A DNA stretch of 64,000 nt from Candidatus Nitricoxidireducens bremensis (GCA_030247725.1 JAOTRT010000010.1:62001-126000); one strand, 5' to 3'; positions 8,148 to 16,788 are shown, numbered from the stretch's first letter. The notes: generated from the letters alone by a model not told the origin. Translations and numbers: made by a program.

Positions 8148-9409
8148 ATGCCTTCCTCGTCGAGATGCTCGGCCACCAGTTCGGTGAGGCCCAGCATCTC
8201 GATATCCATGTGGTAGTGCTCCAGCGCCTCCTCGATGACGACGCGGCAGTTGGCGCAGGCCGTCACCACGGTATCTACGCCGAGTTCCTCGATCTGGGCC
8301 TTCTTGCGCTTGAAGGCGATGGTGCGCAGAGCCTCGGCCCGTTCGTTGGCGGAAACGCCGCCACCGCCGCCGCAGCACCAGTTCATGGTGCCGCCGTCGT
8401 TCATCTCGCGGAACTGCGGTGCGATCTGATTGAGCAGCGTACGCGGCTGCTCATGGACGCCGCCGCGGCGCGAGATCTGGCAAGGGTCATGATAGGTGAG
8501 GGGCTTGTCGATGCTGCCCTTGAGCTTGAGGCGGCCGGCACGGCGCAGGTCGTCGAGGACTTCGAGGATATGCTTGACTTCGAAACCGAAGGCGCGGCCC
8601 ATGAGATTCGGCCCCTCCCAGCGGATCGCCGTGTAGGCGTGGCCGCATTCGGGGCTGATGACGCACTTGACCTTGAGGCGCTCGGCAGCGGCGACGATGC
8701 GGCCGACAAGCTGGCGCGCGAGGTCGGAAGCGCCGATCTGGATGCCGCTGTTGGTGGCCTCGTAGGCGTCGTCGGCCAGGGTCCAGGTGGCGCCGGCCTT
8801 GGCGAAGATGCGGCCGACGGCGCCCAGATACTCCGGGTAGTTGAGGATTTCCCAGGAGGACATCAGCACCAGGTAGTCGGCGCCTTCCTTGTTGACCGGA
8901 ATCTCGATGCCGAACTGGGCCTGCATGCGCTTGATCTGGGCCTGCACCGTCACCCACTTGACGCCGGCCGGGCTACCGCTGGTGATGGAACGCGCGGTCG
9001 CCGTCACCAGCCCTTCAGGGGCGTGGCCGGCCGCCGCCATGCCCTCGCGCATCTTGCGGATCATCATGGTGATGTCGTTGCCGACGGGGCAGACCATGGA
9101 GCAGCGCCCGCACATGGAGCAACTGTCGTAAACCAGGGGGCTCCAGGCCGCCAGCTCCTCGTCCGTGACCGGCTTGGCGAGACCCGCCAGCTTCGCCAGG
9201 CGCCCGAGCAGCGTGTACTCCTGCTGCCAGGTGCGGCGCAGGGGCTCCAGCTTGTGGATCGGCGCGTATTGCGGATCGCCGGTCTCCGTATAGAACAGGC
9301 AGGATTCGGCACAGAGGCCGCAATGGACGCAACTGGAGAAAAAGCTCGCCACCGGCGCGTCGATGACTTCCATGAAGGCGTTGATGCCGCGTTCGTAAGA
9401 GGCGCTCAT
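8144..9409 (-). CDS. isp2: Isp2, HdrD-like iron-sulfur electron-transfer protein
   Basis: The 421-residue protein has two ferredoxin-type motifs near the N-terminus (CVHCGLCAESCLFY at about 27-40 and CSMCGRCSMVCPVG at about 96-109). Two CCG domains follow: one has ISPECGHAY and YHDPCQISRRGG, then NWCCGGGGGVSA, and the C-terminal ACANCRVV completes the cysteine set. This is the heterodisulfide-reductase subunit D/B type that binds an unusual [4Fe-4S] cluster. Placed between isp1 and hynL, it should carry electrons between the hydrogenase dimer and the membrane cytochrome, on the cytoplasmic side by family analogy. Confidence 0.9.
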   Translation of the reverse strand: MSASYERGINAFMEVIDAPVASFFSSCVHCGLCAESCLFYTETGDPQYAPIHKLEPLRRTWQQEYTLLGRLAKLAGLAKPVTDEELAAWSPLVYDSCSMCGRCSMVCPVGNDITMMIRKMREGMAAAGHAPEGLVTATARSITSGSPAGVKWVTVQAQIKRMQAQFGIEIPVNKEGADYLVLMSSWEILNYPEYLGAVGRIFAKAGATWTLADDAYEATNSGIQIGASDLARQLVGRIVAAAERLKVKCVISPECGHAYTAIRWEGPNLMGRAFGFEVKHILEVLDDLRRAGRLKLKGSIDKPLTYHDPCQISRRGGVHEQPRTLLNQIAPQFREMNDGGTMNWCCGGGGGVSANERAEALRTIAFKRKKAQIEELGVDTVVTACANCRVVIEEALEHYHMDIEMLGLTELVAEHLDEEGI

Positions 9410-10065
9410 GACGCCACTCCTTTCCGACCGGCAATCTCGCCGTTGTACCAGCGCGCCAGGAACAGGCCGACGACGTGGAAAAGCTTGCTGAAGGGCAGCA
9501 CGACCAGCAGCAGTTCCACCGAAAGGATGTGCAGAGCCAGCAGCAGCGTGTAGTTCTCGGCCAGGTGATGGAAGGCGGCGTAGCCGGTGGCCAGCGGCAG
9601 AAAGGTCAGTCCCCAGGCCAGCCAGTCGCCCTTGCCGGAAAGGAAGCGCTTCACCGGATCGGTGAGGCGGCCGGCGAGAACGGCCAGCATGGCGAGAATC
9701 GCGGCGATGGAAGCGATATCCACGAACAGGTTCGGCAGCCCGCGCCAGCCGAAGCCCAGCAGGCCGCGGATCAGTTCGATATGGGGGACGAAGAAGAACA
9801 CCGCGATGGCGATGCCGATGTGGAACACGTAGCCGCCAACATAGGTGAGCGGCGCCCGACTCAACATGCCCGGCGGCGGCAGGGAGCGGGACAGGAGCGT
9901 GCGCCAGCCGCTGCCCGGCGTGACGGTCCGTGCCGGCGCCAGATCCGTCTTGCGGCCGAGGGACAGGATTTCGAACAGGCGCAAGATGATGCCGAAGAGG
10001 CAGAGACCAAGGGCCAGCGCCAGACCGGAGCCGCGTGCCCAGGTGAGGAGTTCGAGGGCGCTCAT
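9406..10065 (-). CDS. isp1: Isp1, NarI-like cytochrome b membrane anchor
   Basis: A 219-residue integral membrane protein with about five helices: LALALGLCLFGIILRLFEIL, YVGGYVFHIGIAIAVFFFVP, LFVDIASIAAILAMLAVLAG, WLAWGLTFLPLATGYAAFHH and LLLALHILSVELLLVVLPFS. Histidines that could ligate haem b lie in helices 2, 4 and 5 (VFHIGI, FHHLAEN, ALHILS), as in NarI/DsrM-type cytochromes. It overlaps hynS and isp2 by four bases each. Its role is to link the hydrogenase, through Isp2, to the quinone pool. Neither an HyaC-type nor a HupC-type cytochrome is present. Confidence 0.9.
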   Translation of the reverse strand: MSALELLTWARGSGLALALGLCLFGIILRLFEILSLGRKTDLAPARTVTPGSGWRTLLSRSLPPPGMLSRAPLTYVGGYVFHIGIAIAVFFFVPHIELIRGLLGFGWRGLPNLFVDIASIAAILAMLAVLAGRLTDPVKRFLSGKGDWLAWGLTFLPLATGYAAFHHLAENYTLLLALHILSVELLLVVLPFSKLFHVVGLFLARWYNGEIAGRKGVAS

Positions 10066-11153
10066 GATTTCCGCTCCAGGTCCTCGACGCGCACGGGTTC
10101 GTGGGCGGCCTTCGCGGCAGTCATGGCAGCTTTGTTGCGTATGGCCATCGCAGCGCCGATGGCGACCCCGGCCCCCACGGCGGCGCCGACCGCCTTCTGC
10201 ATCGATGCGGTCGGCATCGACAGGGCCTTGTAGAACGGCCCCTGGTCCCAGAAGCCCGGCTCCGAACAGCCGAGACAGCCGTGACCCGACTGGATCGGGA
10301 AGCTCACCCCGTCGTTCCACTTCGTCGTCGCGCAGGCGTTGTAGGTGACGGGTCCCTTGCAGCCGAGCTTGTAGAGACACCAGCCCTTGCGCGCCCCCTC
10401 GTCGTCGAAGGTCTCGGCGAACTTGCCCTGGTCGTAGAAGGGACGGCGGTAGCAGCGGTCGTGGATGCTCTCGCCGTAAAACACCTTGGGGCGCCCCAGG
10501 TGGTCGAGCTCCGGCAGGGTGCCGAAGGTAAGGAAGTGGGCCAGCACGCCGGTGATGACCACCGGGATGGGCGGACAGCCGGGTACGTTGATGACCGGCT
10601 TGTCCTTGATGAGATGGCTGACGGAAACCGCGCCCGTGGGATTGGGCAGGGCCGCCGGCAGGCCGCCGTAGGCGGCACAGGTGCCGACGGCGATCACGGC
10701 GGCGGCGTCCTTGGCTGTTTCCATCAGCATGTCCACGTTGCTGACGCCGGCGATGGTGGAGAAGCCGGGATTTCCCAGCGGTACCGAGCCGTCGACCACC
10801 AGCAGGTAGGAGCCGGCCCGCATCGCCTCCTCGCGGGCATGCTCGGCCGCCTCGCCGGAGGCGGCCTGCAGGGTGTGGTGATAGTCGAGAGAGACCTGTT
10901 CGAGGATCAGCCCCTCGACGGTCGGCGAATGGGATCGCGTCAGGGACTCTGTACAACCGGTGCATTCCTGGAAGGAAAGCCAGATCACCGAGGCGCGGGG
11001 CGCCTTTTCCAGCGCCGCTGCGATGGCATCAACGGCAGTGCCGGGCAGGGAATAAGCGGCGGCGAGCGTGGCGCAGAATCCGAGGAACTCGCGCCGGCTG
11101 ACGCCGGCCGCCTCCAGTGCCGCACCGACCGCATTTTTCGACTGGCTCTCCAT
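10062..11153 (-). CDS. hynS: [NiFe] hydrogenase small subunit, Tat-exported
   Basis: A 363-residue small subunit that starts with a twin-arginine signal (SRREFLGFCATLAAAYSL, about 19-36) and carries the proximal-cluster motif FQECTGCTES. Further cluster cysteines lie in GTCAAYGG, VPGCPPIP, HDRCYRRPFYDQG, GWCLYKLGCKGP, YNACATTKWN and GHGCLGCSEPGFWDQG. Near the C-terminus a Gly/Ala-rich hydrophobic segment (AVGAAVGAGVAIGAAMAI) can act as the membrane anchor. The ATG follows GAGGAGGGGG. The signal places the heterodimer on the periplasmic side. First gene of the operon; no sigma-54 site was found upstream. Confidence 0.93.
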   Translation of the reverse strand: MESQSKNAVGAALEAAGVSRREFLGFCATLAAAYSLPGTAVDAIAAALEKAPRASVIWLSFQECTGCTESLTRSHSPTVEGLILEQVSLDYHHTLQAASGEAAEHAREEAMRAGSYLLVVDGSVPLGNPGFSTIAGVSNVDMLMETAKDAAAVIAVGTCAAYGGLPAALPNPTGAVSVSHLIKDKPVINVPGCPPIPVVITGVLAHFLTFGTLPELDHLGRPKVFYGESIHDRCYRRPFYDQGKFAETFDDEGARKGWCLYKLGCKGPVTYNACATTKWNDGVSFPIQSGHGCLGCSEPGFWDQGPFYKALSMPTASMQKAVGAAVGAGVAIGAAMAIRNKAAMTAAKAAHEPVRVEDLERKS

Positions 11154-11260
11154 TCCCCCTCCTCGGACTGCAGCCCGTTATTCGGCGAATCGGATCAATA
11201 TAGCAGCGTCGGCAAAACGGGTAATAAAACTTTCCGGGGCATGGACACCGAGCGCTTATC

Positions 11261-12436
11261 TCACTTCGGCAGGGCCCGCTCGGCCAGACGGACCCAATAG
11301 CGGATGCCGGTGGCGATGACGTCGTCGTTGAAGTCGTAGCGCGGACTGTGCAGCATGCAGCCGCCCTCGCCCGGACCATTGCCGAGCCAGACGTAGCAGC
11401 CGGGCACGACGCGGGAGAGATAGGCGAAGTCCTCGGCGCCCATGCTGGGCTTGAGATGGGCGAGCACTTCACCGCCGCCGCCCTGGGCGACGACCTGCCG
11501 GGCCACCTCGCGGCAGATGAAGGCAGGCTCCTCGGCATTGATGGTGGGCGGATAGCCGCGCTCGAACTGGAGGCCGATCTTGACGCGGTAGGTGCCCTCG
11601 ATGCCGATGCAGATGCGCCGCATGCCCTCCTCCAGGGCATCCTGCAGCTCGGGACGGAAGCAGCGCACGGTGCCGCCGAGGACGGCCTGCTCCGGCAGCA
11701 CGTTGTCGGCATGGCCGGCATGGAAGCGCGTGACGCTGACGACGGCGGCATCCTGGGGATCGGTATTGCGGCTCACCAGGGTCTGCAGGGCCTGCACCAG
11801 GGCCGCACCGGCCACCACCGTATCCACCGCCTGATGGGGCATGGCGGCATGGCCGCCGTGGCCGGTGATGGTGATCTCGAAGCGGTCGGCGCCGGCCATC
11901 ACCGGACCGTCCATGACGGCGATGTTGCCGGCCGGCAGCCCCGGCCAATTGTGCAGACCGAACACCATCTGCATGGGGAAGCGCTCGAACAGCCCCTCCT
12001 CCACCATGACGCGCCCGCCCCCCTCATGCTCCTCGGCGGGCTGGAATATGAAATGGACCGTGCCGTTGAAGTTGCGCGTCTTCGCCAGTGCCTCGGCGGC
12101 GCCGAGCAGCATGGCGGTATGACCGTCGTGGCCGCAGGCATGCATGCAGCCGGCGTGGCGGGAACGATGGGGGAAGCCGTTCAGTTCGTCGAGCGGCAGG
12201 GCGTCCATGTCGGCACGCAGGCCGATGGCGCCAGTGCCGTCGCCGCACTTGAGAACGCCGACGACGCCGGTGCCGGCGATGCCGCGATGGACTTCCACGC
12301 CGGCCGCCGCCAGGGTGGCGGCGACGATATCCGAGGTGCGCTTCTCGTTGAAGGCCAGTTCCGGGTGGGCGTGGAGATCGCGGCGCAGGGCGGCGATGCG
12401 CGGCTGCAGGTCGTCAAGGAGTTCGTTGAGATACAT
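11261..12436 (-). CDS. M20 family amidohydrolase (hippurate hydrolase / N-acyl amino acid deacylase type)
   Basis: A 391-residue M20D metallopeptidase starting MYLNELLDDL, an ATG with AAGGAA upstream. The conserved elements are DLHAHPELAF, GLRADMDALP, HACGHDGHTAML, QPAEEHEGGGRVMVEEG (with the general base Glu), FGLHNWPGLPAG, the dimerisation-domain segment TGHGGHAAMPHQAVDTV and MGAEDFAYL. These enzymes remove acyl groups from N-acyl amino acids such as hippurate or indoleacetyl conjugates. The exact substrate cannot be read from sequence. It stands between the hydrogenase operon (107 bases away) and the ribosomal operon terminator, so it is probably transcribed alone. Confidence 0.88.
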   Translation of the reverse strand: MYLNELLDDLQPRIAALRRDLHAHPELAFNEKRTSDIVAATLAAAGVEVHRGIAGTGVVGVLKCGDGTGAIGLRADMDALPLDELNGFPHRSRHAGCMHACGHDGHTAMLLGAAEALAKTRNFNGTVHFIFQPAEEHEGGGRVMVEEGLFERFPMQMVFGLHNWPGLPAGNIAVMDGPVMAGADRFEITITGHGGHAAMPHQAVDTVVAGAALVQALQTLVSRNTDPQDAAVVSVTRFHAGHADNVLPEQAVLGGTVRCFRPELQDALEEGMRRICIGIEGTYRVKIGLQFERGYPPTINAEEPAFICREVARQVVAQGGGGEVLAHLKPSMGAEDFAYLSRVVPGCYVWLGNGPGEGGCMLHSPRYDFNDDVIATGIRYWVRLAERALPK

Positions 12437-12509
12437 GATCGTCGTTCCTTCCATGGACGATCATTGTGCCGGGAAGGGGCGAAGCCGGCAACGGCCGGGC
12501 GGCGGAAAC

Positions 12510-12541
12510 AAAAATGGCAGGGGCTTGCCCCTGCCATTTTT
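12510..12541 (-). terminator. Rho-independent terminator of the rpsF-priB-rpsR-rplI operon
   Basis: A perfect 32-base palindrome, AAAAATGGCAGGGGC at 12510-12524 followed by TT and its complement GCCCCTGCCATTTTT, lies 19 bases beyond the rplI stop. On the minus strand the hairpin is followed by a T run. Confidence 0.9.
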
Positions 12542-12559
12542 CGCTGCGCGCGAAGCGCT

Positions 12560-13009
12560 TTACTGCTCGGCCACCACGGCGACGGTGATCGTCGCGATAA
12601 CGTCCGTGTGCAGGGCGATCTCGATCTGGCTCTCGCCGACGATCTTCAGCGGCCCCATCGGCAGGCGGATACCGGACTTATCGACTTCGATACCGGTGGC
12701 GGCGAGCGCTTCGGCGATGTCGATGTTGGACACGGAGCCGAACAGGCGGCCATCGACGCCGGCCTTGCGGGCGATCGTCACGGTCTGGCCTTCGAGCTTG
12801 CCGGCCTTTTCCTGGGCGGCGACCAGCTTCTCGGCCTGGGCCTTCTCCAGCTCGGCACGCTTGGCTTCGAAGAACTTCTTGTTCTCTTCGGTGGCGCGCT
12901 TGGCCTTGCCTTGGGGAATCAGGTAATTGCGGGCGTAACCATCCTTGACCTTGACGACGTCGCCGAGGCTGCCGAGGTTAACCACCTTTTCCATCAGAAT
13001 CACTTGCAT
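12560..13009 (-). CDS. rplI: 50S ribosomal protein L9
   Basis: The 149-residue bL9 begins [36 protein letters not shown], the conserved rRNA-binding N-domain, and continues through the long connecting helix (about 40-75) to the C-terminal domain. Length and sequence are ordinary. Last gene of the small ribosomal operon, 12 bases after rpsR, and followed directly by a strong terminator. dnaB, which follows in many relatives, is not present here. Confidence 0.97.
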   Translation of the reverse strand: MQVILMEKVVNLGSLGDVVKVKDGYARNYLIPQGKAKRATEENKKFFEAKRAELEKAQAEKLVAAQEKAGKLEGQTVTIARKAGVDGRLFGSVSNIDIAEALAATGIEVDKSGIRLPMGPLKIVGESQIEIALHTDVIATITVAVVAEQ

Positions 13010-13021
13010 GGCGGTCTCCTC

Positions 13022-13300
13022 TTACTGGTGCAGGTCGGTGTAGGGCATCAGGGCCAGGAAGCGGGCGCGCTTGATGGCCGTGGACAGCTGGCGCTGGTAG
13101 CCGGCCTTGGTGCCGGTGATACGCGCCGGCATGATCTTGCCGTTCTCGGTGATGAAGTCCTTGAGGATATCGACGTCCTTGTAGTCGATTTCCTCGATCT
13201 TCTCGGCGGAGAAGCGGCAGAACTTGCGGCGCTTGAACAGGCTGCGGCCCTTGTCGTCCTTCTTCTTGCCGGCGGTCTTACTCTTCGGTTTGAATGCCAT
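13022..13300 (-). CDS. rpsR: 30S ribosomal protein S18
   Basis: The 92-residue bS18 has a lysine-rich N-terminus ([18 protein letters not shown]) and the core [19 protein letters not shown] followed by [11 protein letters not shown] and [20 protein letters not shown]. It partners with S6 on the 30S platform. The start overlaps the 3' end of priB by 23 bases, which couples the two translationally. Confidence 0.97.
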   Translation of the reverse strand: MAFKPKSKTAGKKKDDKGRSLFKRRKFCRFSAEKIEEIDYKDVDILKDFITENGKIMPARITGTKAGYQRQLSTAIKRARFLALMPYTDLHQ

Positions 13301-13586
13301 TTTCGTTTCCTTCCAGATATTCGATTTTCGTCACGTGCAGTACGGGGGTTCGGCTCTTGACGCTGCGGGCGGCGATGAACCCTTCGAGGTTCAATCCGCT
13401 GCCGGGGCTCGCGTCCTTGAGCATCAACGCCGGGGTTCCCAGAGCGATGCAGGCCATTTCGCATTCGACCCGTCTCAGCTTCTCCGCTTCGAGTTGCTCG
13501 GATTCATGTCCGAGGCGGAACTCGATGGCGGGAACACCGGCGGGCGTGTAGCGCAATACGCCCCGCTCCAGCAGCTTCCCGGACAA
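13278..13586 (-). CDS. priB: Primosomal replication protein PriB
   Basis: A 102-residue OB-fold single-strand DNA-binding protein of the replication-restart primosome. Family segments are [36 protein letters not shown] and [29 protein letters not shown]. It sits between rpsF and rpsR as in other betaproteobacteria. The annotated start is a TTG at 13586. The reading frame continues upstream with residues NRTEL that look like PriB, but no ATG or GTG is available there, so the true N-terminus is uncertain by about five residues. Low-level initiation at a weak start would suit a low-abundance protein between two ribosomal genes. Confidence 0.88.
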   Translation of the reverse strand: MSGKLLERGVLRYTPAGVPAIEFRLGHESEQLEAEKLRRVECEMACIALGTPALMLKDASPGSGLNLEGFIAARSVKSRTPVLHVTKIEYLEGNENGIQTEE

Positions 13587-13617
13587 TTCGGTCCGGTTGG
13601 CTGCCCCGCGCTTCCCG

Positions 13618-14001
13618 TCAGGCTGCGGCAGCGGCTTCCGCCTTCGGCTCGGCGGCCGGAGCAGCCGTCAGCGACTTCGACTTCTCTTCCTTCATCATCG
13701 GAGAGGGCGTCGTCACGGGCTTGCTCATCTTGACCGTCAGATGGCGCAGCACTGCGTCGTTGAACTTGAAGCCGTGCTCGAGTTCGGCCAGGGTCTCGCC
13801 CTTGCACTCGATGTTCATGAGCACGTAGTGGGCCTTGTGCACCTTCTGGATCGGGTAGGCCAGTTGACGGCGGCCCCAGTCTTCCAGACGATGAACCTGA
13901 CCGCCTTGTCCGGTGACAAGCGTCTTGTAGCGCTCGACCATGGCCGGCACCTGCTCGGACTGGTCCGGATGGACGATGAATACTATTTCGTAGTGTCGCA
14001 T
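13618..14001 (-). CDS. rpsF: 30S ribosomal protein S6
   Basis: The 127-residue bS6 begins [25 protein letters not shown], preceded by GGAGATTGC. The middle has [22 protein letters not shown]. It ends with a charged alanine/glutamate-rich tail ([13 protein letters not shown]), as is common for S6 tails that may be extended by glutamates. It is the first gene of the operon with priB, rpsR and rplI. The promoter should lie in the 179-base divergent gap towards the HDOD gene at 14181, which holds nothing else I can identify. Confidence 0.97.
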   Translation of the reverse strand: MRHYEIVFIVHPDQSEQVPAMVERYKTLVTGQGGQVHRLEDWGRRQLAYPIQKVHKAHYVLMNIECKGETLAELEHGFKFNDAVLRHLTVKMSKPVTTPSPMMKEEKSKSLTAAPAAEPKAEAAAAA

Positions 14002-14180
14002 GCAATCTCCTTTTGGCTCGGTTGCGTCTTAGAGCCCCCCCGCATGCGGGTCGGGTGGGGCAAGGTGGAAAACCGCGCATTCTACCGTTCGATCCGGGAT
14101 AGAGCAAGGGATTGAATAGGAACGGGAAGCCCCTCCTCCTCTGCGATCAACGCGCCCGAAAGACGGCATAATGGCCGGGT

Positions 14181-15068
14181 ATGGACATCACGCCCGAAAC
14201 CCCGTCTGTGGCAAGCATCGACACCCCGTTCCCCGATCTCGCCGGCTGGGTGGATTTCTTTCGCCAGGCCGAACTGCCCGTGCTGCGGCATACGGCCCAC
14301 GAGATCGAGCGCCTGCGGGAGAACGCCGAAAACGTCAATGGCCGCGCCCTCTCCGCCGTCATCCTCCACGATCCGCTGATGACCCTGCGGGTCCTGGCCT
14401 TCATCGAGAAGCACCGCCGCGATCGCCAGAAGACCGACATCACGACCATCGAGCGGGCCCTCATGATGATCGGCATCGGCCCCTTCTTTACGACCTTCCA
14501 GAACCTGCCCCTGGTCGAAGACCGCCTGAAGAAGCACCCCAAGGCGCTGCTCGGCCTGCTCAAGGTGATTGCGCGCTCGCGCAAGGCCGCCTTCTGGGCG
14601 CGGGACTGGGCGGCCCTGCGCCACGACCTGAACGCCGACGAGATCATTCTCGCCAGCCTGCTGCACGATTTTGCCGAAATCCTCATGTGGTGCTTCGCTC
14701 CTCTGCTGGCCACCGCCGTGAAGGAGCGGCAGTTGGCCGACCGCAGCCTGCGCTCGGTGGCGATCCAGGAGGAGGTCTTCGGCGTGCCGCTCCATGAGGT
14801 AAAGCTCGCCTTGGCGCAGGAGTGGCACCTGCCGGGCTTGCTGACCACGCTGATGGACCCCACCAACGCGGAGCAACCCCAGGTACGCAATGTCAAGCTG
14901 GCGGTGGACCTGGCACGCCATTCGGCCAACGGCTGGAATGACGCCGCACTACCCGACGACTACAAGGCCATCGGCGACCTGCTCCACCTGAACCAGGAAA
15001 CCACCCTCAAGCGCATCGGCGTCCCGCCCCCGGAAGATGCGGGCGCGGCTCCCGCCGCGGCAGCCTAG
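14181..15068 (+). CDS. HDOD domain signalling protein
   Basis: A 295-residue single-domain HDOD protein. The metal-free HD-like core includes LSAVILHDPLMTLRVLAFI, TTIERALMMIGIGPFFTTF and DEIILASLLHDFAEILMWCFAP, with further helices around AIQEEVFGVPLHEVKLALAQEWHLP. HDOD proteins lack the full HD phosphohydrolase metal site and act as regulatory or scaffold modules in signalling. An alanine/proline-rich C-terminal tail (APAAAA) follows about residue 285. The gene is monocistronic, divergent from rpsF, and convergent with a small membrane-protein gene whose stop overlaps its own by four bases. Confidence 0.8.
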   Translation: MDITPETPSVASIDTPFPDLAGWVDFFRQAELPVLRHTAHEIERLRENAENVNGRALSAVILHDPLMTLRVLAFIEKHRRDRQKTDITTIERALMMIGIGPFFTTFQNLPLVEDRLKKHPKALLGLLKVIARSRKAAFWARDWAALRHDLNADEIILASLLHDFAEILMWCFAPLLATAVKERQLADRSLRSVAIQEEVFGVPLHEVKLALAQEWHLPGLLTTLMDPTNAEQPQVRNVKLAVDLARHSANGWNDAALPDDYKAIGDLLHLNQETTLKRIGVPPPEDAGAAPAAAA

Positions 15069-15256
15069 CCGCAGTAGCGCAGGTTGACGTAGTCCAGCAG
15101 CAACTCCGGCTGCCGGTAGCCGACGAAGGCCAGGGCGAGAAGGATCGCCAGCAACAGGAAACCCGCAGCTAGGAGCGCCCCCCGCAGCCACGGCCGGCCG
15201 TCATTTGCCGTATTATCATGGCGATGCGATGATCCCTTGTCCCCGGAGAAAATCAT
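15065..15256 (-). CDS. Possible small single-pass membrane protein
   Basis: A 63-residue frame starting MIFSGDKGSSHRHDN, with one strong membrane helix (WLRGALLAAGFLLLAILLALAFVGY) and a short tail ending DYVNLRYCG. The frame is open further upstream to 15304 but would then run deep into lemA on the opposite strand. Even this start overlaps the lemA start codon. The gene fills the space between the HDOD gene and lemA exactly, and the helix is convincing, but there is no clear Shine-Dalgarno. Function unknown. Confidence 0.45.
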   Translation of the reverse strand: MIFSGDKGSSHRHDNTANDGRPWLRGALLAAGFLLLAILLALAFVGYRQPELLLDYVNLRYCG

Positions 15257-15827
15257 GAGCCTGACGAACGTCCTGTTTCTCGGTGCATTGCTGGTCCTCC
15301 TCATCTACGGCGTCATGCTCTACAACGGGCTCGTGCAGGTCAAGCACGCCGTATCCAAGGCTTGGGCAAACATCGACGTCCTGCTCAAGCAGCGGCATGA
15401 CGAACTGCCCAAACTGGTGGAAACCTGCAAGCAGTATAAACAGTTCGAGCAAGCCACACTCCAGAAGGTCATCGAAGCCCGTTCCCGCGTCCAACTGGCC
15501 AGGGAACAGCAGGACGTCCCGGCCCTCGGCCAGGCGGAAGGCTTGCTGCGGGCCGGACTCGGCCAGATCTTCGCCGTTGCCGAGGCCTATCCCGAACTGA
15601 AAGCCAACGAGAGCTTCATGCAGTTGCAGAGCCGCATTACCGCGCTGGAGAACGCCATCGCCGACCGCCGCGAGCTCTACAACGAAGCCGTCAATATCAA
15701 CAACGTGCGCGTCGAGCAGTTCCCCGACGCCTTGATCGCCAAGCTCTTCGGCTTCCCCGACCGCCCCCTGCTGGAGTTCGCCGCCGCCGAAAAGGCGGAC
15801 GTGGACATGAAGGCCCTCTTCGGCTGA
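15255..15827 (+). CDS. lemA: LemA family protein
   Basis: A 190-residue LemA protein: an N-terminal membrane helix (LTNVLFLGALLVLLIYGVMLYNGLV) followed by the helical LemA domain with the signature KHAVSKAWANIDVLLKQRHDELPKLVETCK. C-terminal features are YPELKANESFMQLQSRITALENAIADRRELYNEAV and the phenylalanine/proline-rich LFGFPDRPLLEF. The start at 15255 has GGAG six bases upstream. Family members are membrane proteins with an outward helical bundle and unclear function. It is followed 13 bases later by a GIDE-domain gene, a partnership found in many bacteria. Confidence 0.9.
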   Translation: MSLTNVLFLGALLVLLIYGVMLYNGLVQVKHAVSKAWANIDVLLKQRHDELPKLVETCKQYKQFEQATLQKVIEARSRVQLAREQQDVPALGQAEGLLRAGLGQIFAVAEAYPELKANESFMQLQSRITALENAIADRRELYNEAVNINNVRVEQFPDALIAKLFGFPDRPLLEFAAAEKADVDMKALFG

Positions 15828-15840
15828 CCGCTGCGCGGCA

Positions 15841-16740
15841 ATGCTGGTCCGGCTGCGCCGCGAGTACGGCAATCTCATCACCTCCGGCAGCCAGTTGATG
15901 CTGCTGGGCATCGGCGGGCAGATCGACACCCCCGCGGGCTGGGCGGTTTCCGCCGGACTGATCGCCCTGCTAAGCCTGTTCGCCTGGATGTCCACTTTCC
16001 GGCGCGCCCGGGCCATTGCCGACATGCCGACCTCGCGGATCGCATCGGCCGCCCAGGGTTATACGGAACTGCAGGGCTCGGGCAAGCCCCTCGGCGGCCT
16101 TCCCCTGACCGCGCCCCTGAGCAATACCGTCTGTCTCTGGTACCGCTATACCGTCGAGCGGCGCGACAACGAGAACCACTGGCGCCACGAGTCCGGCGGC
16201 GAATCGGACGCCTCCTTCCTGATCGACGACGGTACCGGCCACTGCCTGGTGGACCCAGCCGGTGCGGAGATCATGACAGCGACGAAGAACTCCTGGACCC
16301 AGGGCGATCACCGCTACACCGAATGGCTACTGCAGCAGAGCGACCGGCTGTATGCCCTCGGCGAGTTCCAGACCCGCAGCCTGATACCCACCGCCGCAGA
16401 CCACAATGCCGAAATGAACCGGCTGCTGGCCGAATGGAAACAGGACTCCCGCCAACTCCTGGAGCGCTTCGACCTGGACGGCAACGGCACCCTGGACATG
16501 CGGGAGTGGGAGCTGGCACGGGCCCAGGCCCGCCGGGAGGCGAACCGCAACCTGCGCCGCGAAGGCCAGGACACGGAACTCCATACCATGCGCCGCCCGG
16601 CGAACGGCCAGCTCTACCTGATTTCCAGCCTGCCCGAGGACAAGCTGGCAAGGCGCTATCGCTGGTGGTCCGTCGCCCACCTGGTGATCTTTTTCGGCGC
16701 CCTGGCCGGCGGCGTCCTCAGCCTCTTCCCGGAGACCTGA
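15841..16740 (+). CDS. GIDE-domain membrane protein with an EF-hand insertion
   Basis: A 299-residue protein with a membrane helix near residues 33-51 and a second at about 276-296. Between them is a GIDE-like region (TSRIASAAQGYTELQGSGKPL, LWYRYTVERRD, SGGESDASFLIDDGTGHCLVDPAGAEI, YTEWLLQQSDRLYALGEF). GIDE domains, related to the E3-ligase MUL1 region, often pair with LemA. A perfect EF-hand loop is inserted at 211-222 (DLDGNGTLDMRE), with the calcium ligands Asp211, Asp213, Asn215, Thr217, Asp219 and Glu222 all present. This suggests calcium-responsive control of a LemA/GIDE membrane complex. The product is unlikely to be a ubiquitin ligase, as no RING finger is present. Confidence 0.75.
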   Translation: MLVRLRREYGNLITSGSQLMLLGIGGQIDTPAGWAVSAGLIALLSLFAWMSTFRRARAIADMPTSRIASAAQGYTELQGSGKPLGGLPLTAPLSNTVCLWYRYTVERRDNENHWRHESGGESDASFLIDDGTGHCLVDPAGAEIMTATKNSWTQGDHRYTEWLLQQSDRLYALGEFQTRSLIPTAADHNAEMNRLLAEWKQDSRQLLERFDLDGNGTLDMREWELARAQARREANRNLRREGQDTELHTMRRPANGQLYLISSLPEDKLARRYRWWSVAHLVIFFGALAGGVLSLFPET

Positions 16741-16788
16741 GGCCATGCCCGGATGCTATATTTCAAGGGCATCGAGGACGCCCTGAAC

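Noticed and set aside
11154..11260. Sigma-54 or FNR site upstream of the hydrogenase operon
   Set aside because: No TGGCAC-N5-TTGC match and no full TTGAT-N4-ATCAA. Only a weak sigma-70-like TATATT is seen.
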